Source: DASTFP01 sp963744345
GTDB taxonomy: Bacteria; Verrucomicrobiota; Verrucomicrobiia; Chthoniobacterales; Terrimicrobiaceae
NCBI GenBank assembly: GCA_963744345.1
Contig: CAVUTD010000027.1
Span: 62,001-126,000 of the forward strand
Direction: 5' to 3'
DNA length: 64,000 bases
Numbering within the stretch: the first letter of the stretch is position 1; every line of letters starts with the position of its first letter. A program made the translations under genes and the position numbers. The notes under the pieces are model-generated. The model worked only from the letters and a program-made list of their open reading frames with translations. It had not been told where the DNA came from and ran no database searches. Below, piece by piece: positions 36,201 to 45,100 of the stretch.

Positions 36201-36275
36201 CCGGCGTGTGTCTGCCCCGCAGCCAAATTCTGCCTGTTGAGATTTCGCGGGACTTAGCACCCGCCCACCGAAGTG

Positions 36276-36956
36276 CTACATTCTTCGGGGAACAAGGTCA
36301 ATCTGTTGCCGAAGCTTGGCTATTTGGTTCTCGCCAAGAACACCCCGCCACTGCATTCCCGGATAAACGATCGACCTGCGTCCGATGATGGACCCGGGCG
36401 CGAGGACGCTGTTGCAACCGATCTCTGAATAATCGCCCACCACGGCTCCGAATTTTCTCAAACCCGTGGTGACAACTTTCCCGTCAGGCCCGACGACACT
36501 AACCGGAGTGCTGTCCAGTTTCACGTTGGAGAGGATAACTCCTGCGCCGAGGTGCGCTTTGTAACCCAGGATGGAATCGCCCACGTAATTGAAATGCGGC
36601 ACCTGCGCTTCGTCAAAGACGAGACAGTTCTTGAATTCGCAAGAGTTGCCGGCAACCGCCCCATTGCCGATAATCACGTTTTCCCGGATATAGCAACCAT
36701 TGCGAATGTGGCAGTCCTCGCCGATCCAGGCTGGACCCTTGATCATGGCGCCTTGTTCAATGACGGACCCCTTGCCGATAAACACTGTATTTCCCACAAA
36801 CGGCCGGCCGACAATTCGTCCGTGGATACCAGGCTTCAGACGAAACTGGAGATAGGTGGCAATTTTCGGCAACGCGTGCCAGACCTCCTCCACATTGTCA
36901 AAAATAATCTTGTGCTCGGTTCGGCTCAGATCCAGGAACTGTTCAGGCGCAAACAT
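36276..36956 (-). CDS. Left-handed beta-helix (hexapeptide) transferase, nucleotidyl/acyltransferase-like
   Basis: About 226 residues from ATG 36956. The N terminus (FAPEQFLDLS, HKIIFDNVEEVWHALPKIATYL) resembles the C-terminal half of bifunctional sugar-1-phosphate nucleotidyltransferases. It is followed by many hexapeptide turns (VIEQGAMIKGPAWIGEDCHI, NVIIGNGAVAGNSCEFKN, GAGVILSNVKL, GCNSVLAPGSIIGRRSIVYPG). There is no N-terminal pyrophosphorylase motif, so it probably acts as an acetyltransferase in sugar-nucleotide metabolism. It lies 89 bases downstream of cysS on the same strand. Open frame upstream of 36956 overlaps cysS and is not used. Confidence 0.75.
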   Translation of the reverse strand: MFAPEQFLDLSRTEHKIIFDNVEEVWHALPKIATYLQFRLKPGIHGRIVGRPFVGNTVFIGKGSVIEQGAMIKGPAWIGEDCHIRNGCYIRENVIIGNGAVAGNSCEFKNCLVFDEAQVPHFNYVGDSILGYKAHLGAGVILSNVKLDSTPVSVVGPDGKVVTTGLRKFGAVVGDYSEIGCNSVLAPGSIIGRRSIVYPGMQWRGVLGENQIAKLRQQIDLVPRRM

Positions 36957-37045
36957 GCGCAGAGGGTAGCCGTTGGTTGACGTCGAGGGAATAGCAATGA
37001 TCCGCTGCTGATGATCGTCGCGTTGACGGTCCTCGAACAAGTGCA

Positions 37046-38440
37046 CTAACCTTTGCGCGAGAGCTTTTGACCCTCCTTGGTATCCTTCACCTGCCAACCC
37101 GTCGCCAGTAATTGATCGCGCAAGGCGTCGCTGAGCGCCCATTCTTTTCGAGCCCTCGCTGCTGCGCGCCGGGCGAGCATATCAAGCACATCGTCAGGAA
37201 CAGTGTCTGTGTCGGCAGAGAACGAGAGGATTGTCTCATATCGCTCCCGCCAAGCAAGAAGTGAGCTGGCCTGACCGGCTGTCAAACTGCCCGCATCGAT
37301 CAGTCGATTGGAATCCCGAATCAACTCAAACAATGCGCCCAAAGCGGCAGAAATATTCAGGTCGTCGTCCAAAGCTTCAGAGAACTTCTCCGGATCCAAC
37401 TCCGCAGGAAGAGGCTCAGCCCTGTGCAAAGCCGCTTCCTCGAGTCGTCTTGACCATTCATCGTACCGCACGAGGGCTTTGCGGGCCGATTCGAGACTCT
37501 CGAAGGTGAAGTTCAGGGGCTCCCGATATTTCACCGCCAGGAGCACGTAGCGAATCTCGCGACCAGTCCAGCCCTTGGTCACTAGATCGCGCAAGGTAAA
37601 GAAGTTATTCTCGCTCTTAGACATCTTGCGTCCGTCGACGAGCAAATGCTTACAATGCATCCATAGCTTCACGAAGGGCATACCGGTGACACATTCCGTC
37701 TGTGCAATTTCCGCCTCATGATGCGGGAAAATGTTGTCTTCGCCTCCGCAGTGAATATCGAGCTGGGGTCCGAAGATCTCCGCCGCCATCGCGCTGCATT
37801 CGATGTGCCAACCTGGACGGCCGCGGCCCCACGGGCTGGGCCACCATACGTCACCATCCGCCTGGTCCCAGGCTTTCCATAATGCAAAGTCGCCCACTTG
37901 CTCCTTCTCATATTCGTCGCTCCGCACACGTCCAGTCGACTGGAGTTCGTCGAGATTGAAGCGCGCTAGCGCGCCATATCCGGGAAAGGAGCGAATTCGA
38001 AAGTAGACAGATCCATCCTCCGCCAGGTAGGCGCAGTCCCGCTCCATTAACGTTGCGATCATTTGGATCATCCGCGCGATATGATTTGGTGCCGTGGCCT
38101 CTGGAAGGTAGTCAGGCCGCCGCATGCGCAGAGAATTCAAGTCTTCGAAAAACGCATCTTTGTACTTGCGCGTGAACTCCGAAAGCGAGACTCCAGCCGC
38201 CTGGCAGCCCCGAATCGTCTTATCATCGACATCTGTCAAGTTCATCACCCGCTCGACTTTATAACCTCGGAATTCAAGGTGGCGCTGGAGCAGATCTTCA
38301 AAGACATATGCGCGAAAGTTTCCGATGTGCGCGAAATCATATACCGTGGGTCCGCACGTGTACATGCGCACATGCCCGGGATCATCGGGGCGAAAGTCTT
38401 CGATCTCACGCGTAAGCGTATTATAGAGGCGGACGCTCAT
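37046..38440 (-). CDS. cysS: Cysteinyl-tRNA synthetase
   Basis: Class I synthetase. TCGPTVYDFAHIGNFRAYV supplies a zinc-ligand cysteine and the HIGH-like motif, with the other zinc ligands in ECSAM and the HHEAE segment. The KMSKS loop is intact, and the C terminus has the usual helical and anticodon-binding parts (GWQVKDTKEGQKL). At 464 residues it is full length. Its ATG overlaps the ispF stop (TAATG at 38442-38438), a tight operon. Confidence 0.97.
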   Translation of the reverse strand: MSVRLYNTLTREIEDFRPDDPGHVRMYTCGPTVYDFAHIGNFRAYVFEDLLQRHLEFRGYKVERVMNLTDVDDKTIRGCQAAGVSLSEFTRKYKDAFFEDLNSLRMRRPDYLPEATAPNHIARMIQMIATLMERDCAYLAEDGSVYFRIRSFPGYGALARFNLDELQSTGRVRSDEYEKEQVGDFALWKAWDQADGDVWWPSPWGRGRPGWHIECSAMAAEIFGPQLDIHCGGEDNIFPHHEAEIAQTECVTGMPFVKLWMHCKHLLVDGRKMSKSENNFFTLRDLVTKGWTGREIRYVLLAVKYREPLNFTFESLESARKALVRYDEWSRRLEEAALHRAEPLPAELDPEKFSEALDDDLNISAALGALFELIRDSNRLIDAGSLTAGQASSLLAWRERYETILSFSADTDTVPDDVLDMLARRAAARARKEWALSDALRDQLLATGWQVKDTKEGQKLSRKG

Positions 38441-38916
38441 TATCTTTCCACGGCCGCGACGGCCAGTGCGGCGATACCTTCTCCTCGGCCAAGAAAGCCC
38501 AACCTCTCATTGGTCGTCGCTTTGATCCCGACGCGCTCGCTCGGAATCGCCAGAGCACCGGCGAGGTTGTCTTTCATGGTGCTCAGATACGGAGCGATCT
38601 TGGGAGCTTCAGCGACGAGAGTCGCGTCAACGTTGAGGATGACGCTCCCCCGCGAAACCAGCCTCTCGCGTACCTTTCGCACAATGACGATACTACTCAT
38701 CCCGCGCAGTGAGGAATCGGTATTTGGAAAAAGATGCCCGATATCTGCTTCCCCGGCGGCCCCAAGCAAGGCGTCTGCTATCGCATGACACAAAACATCC
38801 GCATCGGAGTGGCCCTCAAGTCCAAAAGGATATTCGATGGTCACGCCGCCCAGGACGAGAAGCCTACCAGCCAGCAAACGATGCACATCATAACCGATGC
38901 CGCACGCAAACATCAC
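38440..38916 (-). CDS. ispF: 2-C-methyl-D-erythritol 2,4-cyclodiphosphate synthase
   Basis: Fifth enzyme of the MEP isoprenoid pathway. GYDVHRL and EGHSDADVLCHAIADALLGAAGEADIG hold the zinc ligands, and IPSERVGIKATTNERLGFLGRGEGIAA is the conserved C terminus. At 158 residues it is a stand-alone IspF (not fused to IspD). Start is GTG 38916 or the next codon ATG 38913; both overlap the upstream stop. It lies between an inositol-monophosphatase-family gene and cysS. Confidence 0.96.
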   Translation of the reverse strand: MMFACGIGYDVHRLLAGRLLVLGGVTIEYPFGLEGHSDADVLCHAIADALLGAAGEADIGHLFPNTDSSLRGMSSIVIVRKVRERLVSRGSVILNVDATLVAEAPKIAPYLSTMKDNLAGALAIPSERVGIKATTNERLGFLGRGEGIAALAVAAVER

Positions 38917-39659
38917 ATCCCAAGCTCGATGATTCCGTTGGAAGCAACTATGGAAAATTTTTCGGCTGTCGATGAGTGGGGCGTAAGCACGACTTTACCC
39001 CCGGCTCTTTCAATCAGGAGAATTCCGGCAGCCACATCCCACAGACTGATGCTGCCCTCGATATAAGCGTCGAGTCTCCCGCACGCAACGTAGGCAATAT
39101 CGAGCGCCGCGCTGCCCATCATGCGACACTTCTTTGCGGAACGCAGCATACGTTCAAAGAGCTGCAATCCATCGTTTATCGATTGAATCGACTTGGCCAT
39201 GCCGACAGAAACAACAGCCTCGGAGAGCTCCTTGCGTTCACTGACGACGATCGGTTGCCCATTGAGCAAGGCGGCACCACCTTCCTCGACTGTCCATAAC
39301 TCGTCACGCGCCGGATCGTAAATAACCCCAACAATGATTTTTCCCATCGCTCGCAAGGCGATCGAAATGGAAAAGTGGGGAATTCCATAAAAATAGTTCA
39401 CCGTCCCATCAATAGGATCAATGACCCATTGAAATTCACTGTCCGCATCTCCCGCCATGCCCTCTTCGCCGTAGATCGCGTGCGAAGGAAATCGCAGCAG
39501 CAAGAGTGACTCAATCAACCTTTGGGTGCGACGATCGAGTTCAAGCTTGATGTCGTGCGCTTCATTGGCATCGATCGCCAAAGCACGACCATAGTGAGCG
39601 CGCAGCAACCCGCCGGCCGCGCGCGCAGCTTCCACCGCGCATTCCAGATACTCAGACAC
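38913..39659 (-). CDS. Inositol-monophosphatase family phosphatase
   Basis: Mg-dependent sugar-phosphate phosphatase fold: GEEG, WVIDPIDGTVNYFYGIP and SLWDVAAGILLIERAGG provide the three metal-binding acidic clusters. Members include SuhB, CysQ and histidinol-phosphatases, so the substrate remains open. I start at GTG 39659 (VSEYLECAVEAARAAG), since the residues before it do not belong to the fold; an in-frame TTG at 39695 would fall in the terminator of the upstream gene. Its stop overlaps the ispF start. Confidence 0.88.
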   Translation of the reverse strand: MSEYLECAVEAARAAGGLLRAHYGRALAIDANEAHDIKLELDRRTQRLIESLLLLRFPSHAIYGEEGMAGDADSEFQWVIDPIDGTVNYFYGIPHFSISIALRAMGKIIVGVIYDPARDELWTVEEGGAALLNGQPIVVSERKELSEAVVSVGMAKSIQSINDGLQLFERMLRSAKKCRMMGSAALDIAYVACGRLDAYIEGSISLWDVAAGILLIERAGGKVVLTPHSSTAEKFSIVASNGIIELGM

Positions 39660-39700
39660 GATTATGTTTGTAGAGAACAGACCGCGCGTGGGCAAAAAAA

Positions 39701-39731
39701 ATTTGGGAGAAGTCTATGACCTCTCCCAAAT
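39701..39731 (-). terminator. Strong Rho-independent terminator of the histone-like gene
   Basis: A perfect 10-base inverted repeat, ATTTGGGAGA at 39701-39710 and TCTCCCAAAT at 39722-39731, with an 11-base loop. On the minus strand it is followed by a run of seven or eight T (39700-39694). A second hairpin, CTCGC-TTTTG-GCGAG at 39744-39758, stands between it and the stop codon of the small gene. Confidence 0.85.
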
Positions 39732-39763
39732 AGATATTGGTCACTCGCTTTTGGCGAGCAACG

Positions 39764-39865
39764 TTACTGTTTCTTTTTAGCAACCGTTTTCTTTGCAGCG
39801 GGCTTCTTAGCCGCGGCCTTCTTTGCTGGAGCTTTTTTGGCGGCGGGTTTCTTCTTAGCTGGCAT
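39764..39865 (-). CDS. Histone H1-like lysine/alanine-rich small protein (33 residues)
   Basis: ATG 39865 to TAA 39766-39764 encodes 33 residues made almost entirely of Lys, Ala and Pro. It starts MPAKKKPAAKK and goes on with AKKAPAKKAAAKK-type repeats, ending in KKKQ. This is the composition of the C-terminal tails of eukaryotic H1 and of bacterial H1-like proteins (Hc1/HctB, AlgP-like). GGGGAG precedes the ATG by about seven bases, a promoter lies upstream and a strong terminator downstream, so it is a real, separately transcribed gene. Binding to DNA (nucleoid compaction) is the likely role, inferred from charge alone. Such tiny genes are easily missed. Confidence 0.75.
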   Translation of the reverse strand: MPAKKKPAAKKAPAKKAAAKKPAAKKTVAKKKQ

Positions 39866-39936
39866 TCGTTCTCCCCCCTTTCCACTCGCAACTGCGAAAA
39901 TTAGTGAAAATCATGTGAATAACTCACTATAGCTTG

Positions 39937-39965
39937 TGAATAGTTCTCAGAGAAAAAATCGTCAA
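39937..39965 (-). promoter_or_regulatory. Sigma-70-like promoter of the histone-like gene
   Basis: Reading the minus strand: TTGACG (39965-39960), a 17-base spacer, then TATTCA (39942-39937). This would give a leader of about 65 bases before ATG 39865. The -10 lies within TGTGAATAG (39935-39943, plus strand), and a near copy, TGTGAATAA, occurs at 39914-39922. The two are 21 bases apart, two helical turns, as for tandem regulator sites. Confidence 0.6.
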
Positions 39966-40024
39966 CGAATTTTTTTGATTTTCACTTGATTTTTTGCATC
40001 GAGCAAAACTTTGCGTCACCAAAG

Positions 40025-40567
40025 TTAACGGGAACCGCGCAAGATCTGATCGGTTTTGTTCGCGATTTCATCGACGTTCCACAAGCGGCCAAGGCCTTCG
40101 TAGCCGCACGCCAGCATGCCCTCTTCGGGACCGATAAAATCCACGCCGCGTTGTCTAAGGGTTTTAACATTGTTTTGCGTTGCCGGATGCAGCCACATTT
40201 TTCCATTCATGGCGGGGGCGATCAGGGTCGGAGCGCGGGTGGCGAGCGCTATGGAGGTGAGTGCATCGTCGCAAATTCCGAGCGCGAGCTTTGCGAGAAC
40301 ATTTGCGGTTGCGGGCGCGACGAGGAAGAGATCGGCGCGGTCGGCGAGGTCAATATGCGTCGGTCTCCAGGAGTCGCGCTCGTCGAAGACCCCGCAGGTA
40401 ACAGGATTTTTTGAGAGGGTCTGAAAGGTCATCGGCCCGACGAACTGCGTGGCATTTTGTGTCAAGATGACGAACACTGCGTGTTCGCGTTTGACGAGCT
40501 TACTGGTAAGATCGGCCGCCTTGTATGCCGCAATGGAACCGCATACACCGAGGACAACAGTTTTCAT
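40025..40567 (-). CDS. coaC: Phosphopantothenoylcysteine decarboxylase (CoaC only)
   Basis: FMN-binding HFCD-family decarboxylase making 4'-phosphopantetheine for CoA. GVCGSIAAYKAADLTSKL, the active histidine in THIDLADRADL, LVAPATANVLAKLALGICDD, APAMNGKMW and FIGPEEGMLACG are present. It is 180 residues and ends where the CoaB synthetase domain of the usual fused Dfp/CoaBC would begin, so CoaB must be encoded elsewhere. Its start overlaps the gmk stop. The rpoZ gene usually found between gmk and coaBC is absent here. Confidence 0.92.
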   Translation of the reverse strand: MKTVVLGVCGSIAAYKAADLTSKLVKREHAVFVILTQNATQFVGPMTFQTLSKNPVTCGVFDERDSWRPTHIDLADRADLFLVAPATANVLAKLALGICDDALTSIALATRAPTLIAPAMNGKMWLHPATQNNVKTLRQRGVDFIGPEEGMLACGYEGLGRLWNVDEIANKTDQILRGSR

Positions 40568-41181
40568 GAGAGGCGAACGAGCCTGCGACTTTGATAGCGC
40601 TCGGCACGCATGACAGCTCGAAACTTTTCAATGTCTTCCTCCATCGAGCCGCTAATGAGGGTATATTTGTATTCGCGCCAGCGTTCCATTTCAGCCGCGG
40701 CGTTCTGCAGTCGCACCGCGACTTGCTCCTCGGTTTCCGTGCCACGTTTCCTCAGACGGCGGCGTAGTTCCTCAAGATTTGGCGGCATGATGAAGACGTC
40801 GACGAGGGCATCAAGAATGAAAGGATCGCCACTCGCACGGATGTTGGCCGCGCCGTTAGTGTCGATGTCGATGAGGACGTCAATGCCATCGCGCAGATTC
40901 TCAGATACCGGACGCTTGAGGGTTCCGTACTTGCGACCGTGGACTTCAGCATACTCAAGAAAATCGCCGGCCAGCACGCGACGATCGAATTCCTGATCGC
41001 TGATAAAATGGTAATCTTCGCCGTCAACCTCGCCGGGTCGCGGCGCGCGCGTTGTGCAGGAGACCGCGTAAACGAAATCCGGCTTGTGCCGCAACGCGGA
41101 ACAGAGTGTCGTTTTCCCCGCGCCCGAGGGAGCGGAGAGAACAAAGAGTATGCCGGTGCGCTGAAACCTGTTATTCAACAT
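40564..41181 (-). CDS. gmk: Guanylate kinase
   Basis: Phosphorylates GMP to GDP. LFVLSAPSGAGKTTLCSAL is the P-loop, CTTRAPRPGEVDGEDYHFIS is the GMP-binding motif, and LIDIDTNGAANIR and FIMPPNLEELRRRLRKRGTE complete the kinase. 205 residues, standard. It overlaps yicC by 11 bases upstream and coaC by 4 bases downstream. Confidence 0.96.
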   Translation of the reverse strand: MLNNRFQRTGILFVLSAPSGAGKTTLCSALRHKPDFVYAVSCTTRAPRPGEVDGEDYHFISDQEFDRRVLAGDFLEYAEVHGRKYGTLKRPVSENLRDGIDVLIDIDTNGAANIRASGDPFILDALVDVFIMPPNLEELRRRLRKRGTETEEQVAVRLQNAAAEMERWREYKYTLISGSMEEDIEKFRAVMRAERYQSRRLVRLS

Positions 41182-42031
41182 TCGCTAATTGTTCGCGAAC
41201 TCTCTCAAGCCTGGCTTTCGCTTCGACCACGAGGAGCGAAATTTTCGCATCGTTCGCCTTGGCGCTTGAGGTGTTCCATTCACGCCCGATTTCCTGAGCG
41301 AGAAACTCGAGCGTCCGTCCAACCGGCTCACTCTTTTGAAGATGTTCGCGGAATTGCGCGAGATGACTCTCCAGTCGGGCAAGTTCTTCCGTAATGTCGC
41401 AGCGATCGGCGAACAGCGCGATCTCTGTGGCGATCCGCGAATCGAGAACATCCAATTTCGCGGACTCCAGCCGGCGAAGAAGAATCTCCCGTTGTCGCTT
41501 AGGTACCCGGGGAGCGAGCACCCGGACTCGCCGCACGAGAGAGTTGATCGCCATGATCTCCCGAGCGAGTTCCTGCTTGAGATGAGCGCCTTCACGAACG
41601 CGCATAGTTAGCAGCCCCTTAAGCGCGGTCGCAAGGGCACGACTGATTAGCGGCCAGAGCTCGGGGCCGCTGTTGTCCTCTGTGTTCAGCACGCCCGGAG
41701 CGGCAAGAACCGTTTCGAGCGAAATTGCGTCACCGAGATCAAGTTCCTTTTGAAGGGATCGTGCTTCCTGCAGGAAACGCGCTGCGAGTCGCTTGTTAAT
41801 CAGCAGTGACGCCGAGAATGAAGGTCGTTCAACGGCAATCGAAACCTGCACCTTGCCTCGCGAGATTCGCTTCAAGACCTCCTCGCGGACGCGCGGTTCA
41901 ATCCAACCGAGCTCCCGTGCCGTCACGAGAATGACTTCCCCTTGTCTGCGATTGACGGAGAAGCACTCTGCCACCACGCGAACACCATTTGCTGTGGCAG
42001 TGCCGCGCCCGTGGCCGGTCATGCTCTTCAT
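41171..42031 (-). CDS. yicC: YicC/YloC family endoribonuclease
   Basis: A 286-residue protein beginning MKSMTGHGRG and ending FLAQEIGREWNTSSAKANDAKIS...VEAKARLERVREQLANVE, both hallmarks of this family. YicC has been described as an endoribonuclease involved in RNA decay and stress. The order yicC-gmk is conserved widely. The stop lies inside gmk, so they are translationally coupled. Confidence 0.93.
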   Translation of the reverse strand: MKSMTGHGRGTATANGVRVVAECFSVNRRQGEVILVTARELGWIEPRVREEVLKRISRGKVQVSIAVERPSFSASLLINKRLAARFLQEARSLQKELDLGDAISLETVLAAPGVLNTEDNSGPELWPLISRALATALKGLLTMRVREGAHLKQELAREIMAINSLVRRVRVLAPRVPKRQREILLRRLESAKLDVLDSRIATEIALFADRCDITEELARLESHLAQFREHLQKSEPVGRTLEFLAQEIGREWNTSSAKANDAKISLLVVEAKARLERVREQLANVE

Positions 42032-42108
42032 CGAAGCAAATTAAAGAGACCGTCGAAGCTTGTCACCATCTGAAGTCACCAGAGCAGACCCATGGCTTCA
42101 ACAAGCAA

Positions 42109-45100
42109 TCATCGCAAACGAAGACTGAAGTACGCCGGGCCCTCGGACAGACCGAAGACGTCACTTTCATTCATCAACGAAAGTCCGCGCCAAAGCTCAA
42201 ATCTCCCCCGCAGCGTTGCACGTCCTCCGAAGTGCGGCGGCGGTGCGTTGCTTCGCGCAAAACCGTTGGCTCTGGTCCCGATTTCAAACGCCTGCGGATC
42301 GAACTTGCCGCGCATTGGTTCAAAGGACCCAGATGCTTGCATCTCTACTAGCCCCTGCGGGGCGTACATCTTGGGCGCCATGCCCGCCGTTAACAACTGG
42401 ATCAGTGAATCCTGCGGCAAGGGCGGATCGGAGCGGAGAATCACACGCCTTTCACTCAAAGGACCAAACGCGTAAGTTTGGACTTGATAATCGAGCGCCT
42501 GAGCTGTTCCACGCACGTCCAACAGTGGGCTCCATGGACTGTCTTCGAGGAAGTGAAGGTGTCCTTCAGCGATGGTCATCGCGGTAAACGGCAGAAACAC
42601 TCGGGTATTTTTCAACTGAACCTGGCCGAGCGGCACCGGGTTTGCGAGTGTTCCTGTCAGCTGCAATTCCGGGATGATCTCCCCCGAAGCCGCATTGCCT
42701 GAGAAGAGGAAGGGCGTCTCATTGCCGATCGAAACATCGATCTTCCAGTTCTTGAAAAAGCTTGGAATAAAGTTTCCGTATTGTGGCGGCGCGAACACCT
42801 TCTCCTCCGCGGGAGGCGCAACCAGAAGCGGAGTGATCTCGATCCTTCGGGTAAATCGGCCGTCGACGAAACGTAAGCTGCCCTTGACAATTCCCCCGGC
42901 ACTGTCGCCCGAAGCATAGAGACTTATGTTTGCCTTTGCTTGCAGCCCCGCTATACGGGCGACGTCGGCGTGATGAGCATAGAAGAAAAGCTCATAATAA
43001 GGATCGAACAAATTGTCCAGAGAAGCACCACCACGGATTTCAAAAGTTCCCTCACCTATCTTGCCCCCAAACGCTTCGACAGTCACACGCGAGGTGTTGA
43101 AGGTGACGCCACCGTTGACGCTGGCGAGGACAGGTGCACTCGAGGAAATCTCCAGCTGCCCGCCACTGATCAAGAGCTGACCTTCGAGAAGCGGTTTGCG
43201 GATGGTTCCAGACATGGCGAGGCTACCTGCCAGCAAGCCATCCATTCGCTTGATGTCCGCAAATAGCGGCCTCAGAATGGCCAAGTTGGCTCTTGGGATT
43301 TCCAAGCTGGCAGAAATTCTGCCTTCAGGATCCATCCAGCGCAGCGTGCGATCAGCACTTCGAATAATCCCGAAGGGAATCTCTGACTTCAGGACCGCGG
43401 GAGGAAGGCCTGAAGAAGCTAACTCGGCCGCAATTGATGCGAGACCTTCGGATCCCTGGAACGTTGCCTTAAATTCCGCAGGAGGACTCGACCCCTCTGC
43501 AAACCTCCTCATGAGTCCACGTCCCTGGATTTTGCCATCAAAGATAGGTGCCGCGGGAGTGCCTCCGATGTTCAGATCAGCTTCGACAGTGCCATCCACC
43601 GGGAGATCGTTTCCGGTGAGACAGAACAAATCGCGAATGCTGAGGGGATCTCGCGAGACGACCCTGGCGTAAAGATTGTTGTCTCGATGAATGGCTTCCT
43701 TGGGCGACTTCCCGGACATCATCTCGAAGGGATCAACGGGCAGATAAACTTCAGCCTCGGCAAGGCTGCTCCCACCCGAGCGAAGGACCGCATCATTCAG
43801 TCTGATTCCCGATCTCGCAAGCGTCGCGCGCGTGGAGAAGCGGAGGGTGCCGTGCTCCAAATCAAAGCTGCTAAAATAGACATTCTCAGGAGAGTATGTC
43901 CCAGCGAAACGCCCCGTGAGGCCACTAGGCGTATACGGCGAGCTTAAATCGTCGAGAGTCAGGTCAAAAGCTCCGGAATGTGCAGTTGCCGTCCCGTCAC
44001 CCTGCCATCGAATTCGAGCTGCTCCCGCGCGAATGGTTGAAAAATCCATTCTGTGATAAAAATCGCGGTATTTCGAAATATCCTGCGTTTCGACCCGAAT
44101 CTCTCCCGAATAATTATGGGGTGGCCAAACATCGAGAGTACCTGTAGCGACTAAAAAATCCTTTCCGCTCCAGAATTCGCATCGACTGATCTGCGCCTCA
44201 GTGTTGGAGAAAATCACGTCCAGACGGCCGGAATCAATGGGGCGCTTGCGAAAGCCCATTGCGGATGCTTCCAGACTGATAAACCCGCCGAGCTTCCCCG
44301 CCTGACCGTTGATGGAGCCGCTTAGGCTCATCCGCCCGGTCATCTCATCGAAGGGTGGTCCGAGCAAACCTGCAAGCGCGGCCAAATCTCTTATCGAAGC
44401 CGTGGCATTTAATGCAAAAGGCGCTCTCGCGATTCCAAGCCAGCCCTCATCGAGGGAAAATTCGCCGCTGCCTGTGAGGATGTTTTCCTTTTGTTTGAGC
44501 TCGAAATCGCTGATGGCCAAGCGCCGGTGGATCATGCTCCCTCCGAACGCAAGCGATTCCCAGCCGCGCTTGTTCCATCGAAATCCCTCTGCAGCCAGCC
44601 TCAGTGATGCTTCGCCATCAAGGGCCTGATCGGGAGAGCCGCGGAACGTGAATTTCACATCGCGAATCACACCCTCCGCGTTCCCCGGAAGACCCAACAA
44701 GGCGGCAAGGGGTGCCACCTCCACTTGAGAACCCCCCACCGCGGCGTCTATAGCCAGGGGACTTTTCCCTGAGTCAAAAGAAACATCGATCCGAAGCGAA
44801 CCGCCGTAGACGGTTGCTTCGAACCCCAGGGCTACGCCGCCAGGTCGTGCCAATTGAGCAGCGAATCTTTCAATTTTCACTCCTCCCCATAGATCAAGGC
44901 TCGCGAGGTAAAGAGTTCCCTCCTTCCATGCCGTGATACCGGTCAGGGAACCGACGCTTTGATGAACAAATCCGGCCCCGAGTTCTGCTCCGGAAGCCCG
45001 GAACGTGCCGGGACGATCTTCACTAAAGTCCGCAGAGATGTCCTCAAAATAATACGACTGGTTAGGCGCAACAAACTCCAGATTGCCGCGCTGGATCTCC

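Noticed and set aside
39900..40024. Replication origin suggested by A/T-rich DNA and DnaA-box-like 9-mers
   Set aside because: Only two imperfect boxes and no dnaA, dnaN or gyr genes nearby; a promoter explains the composition better.
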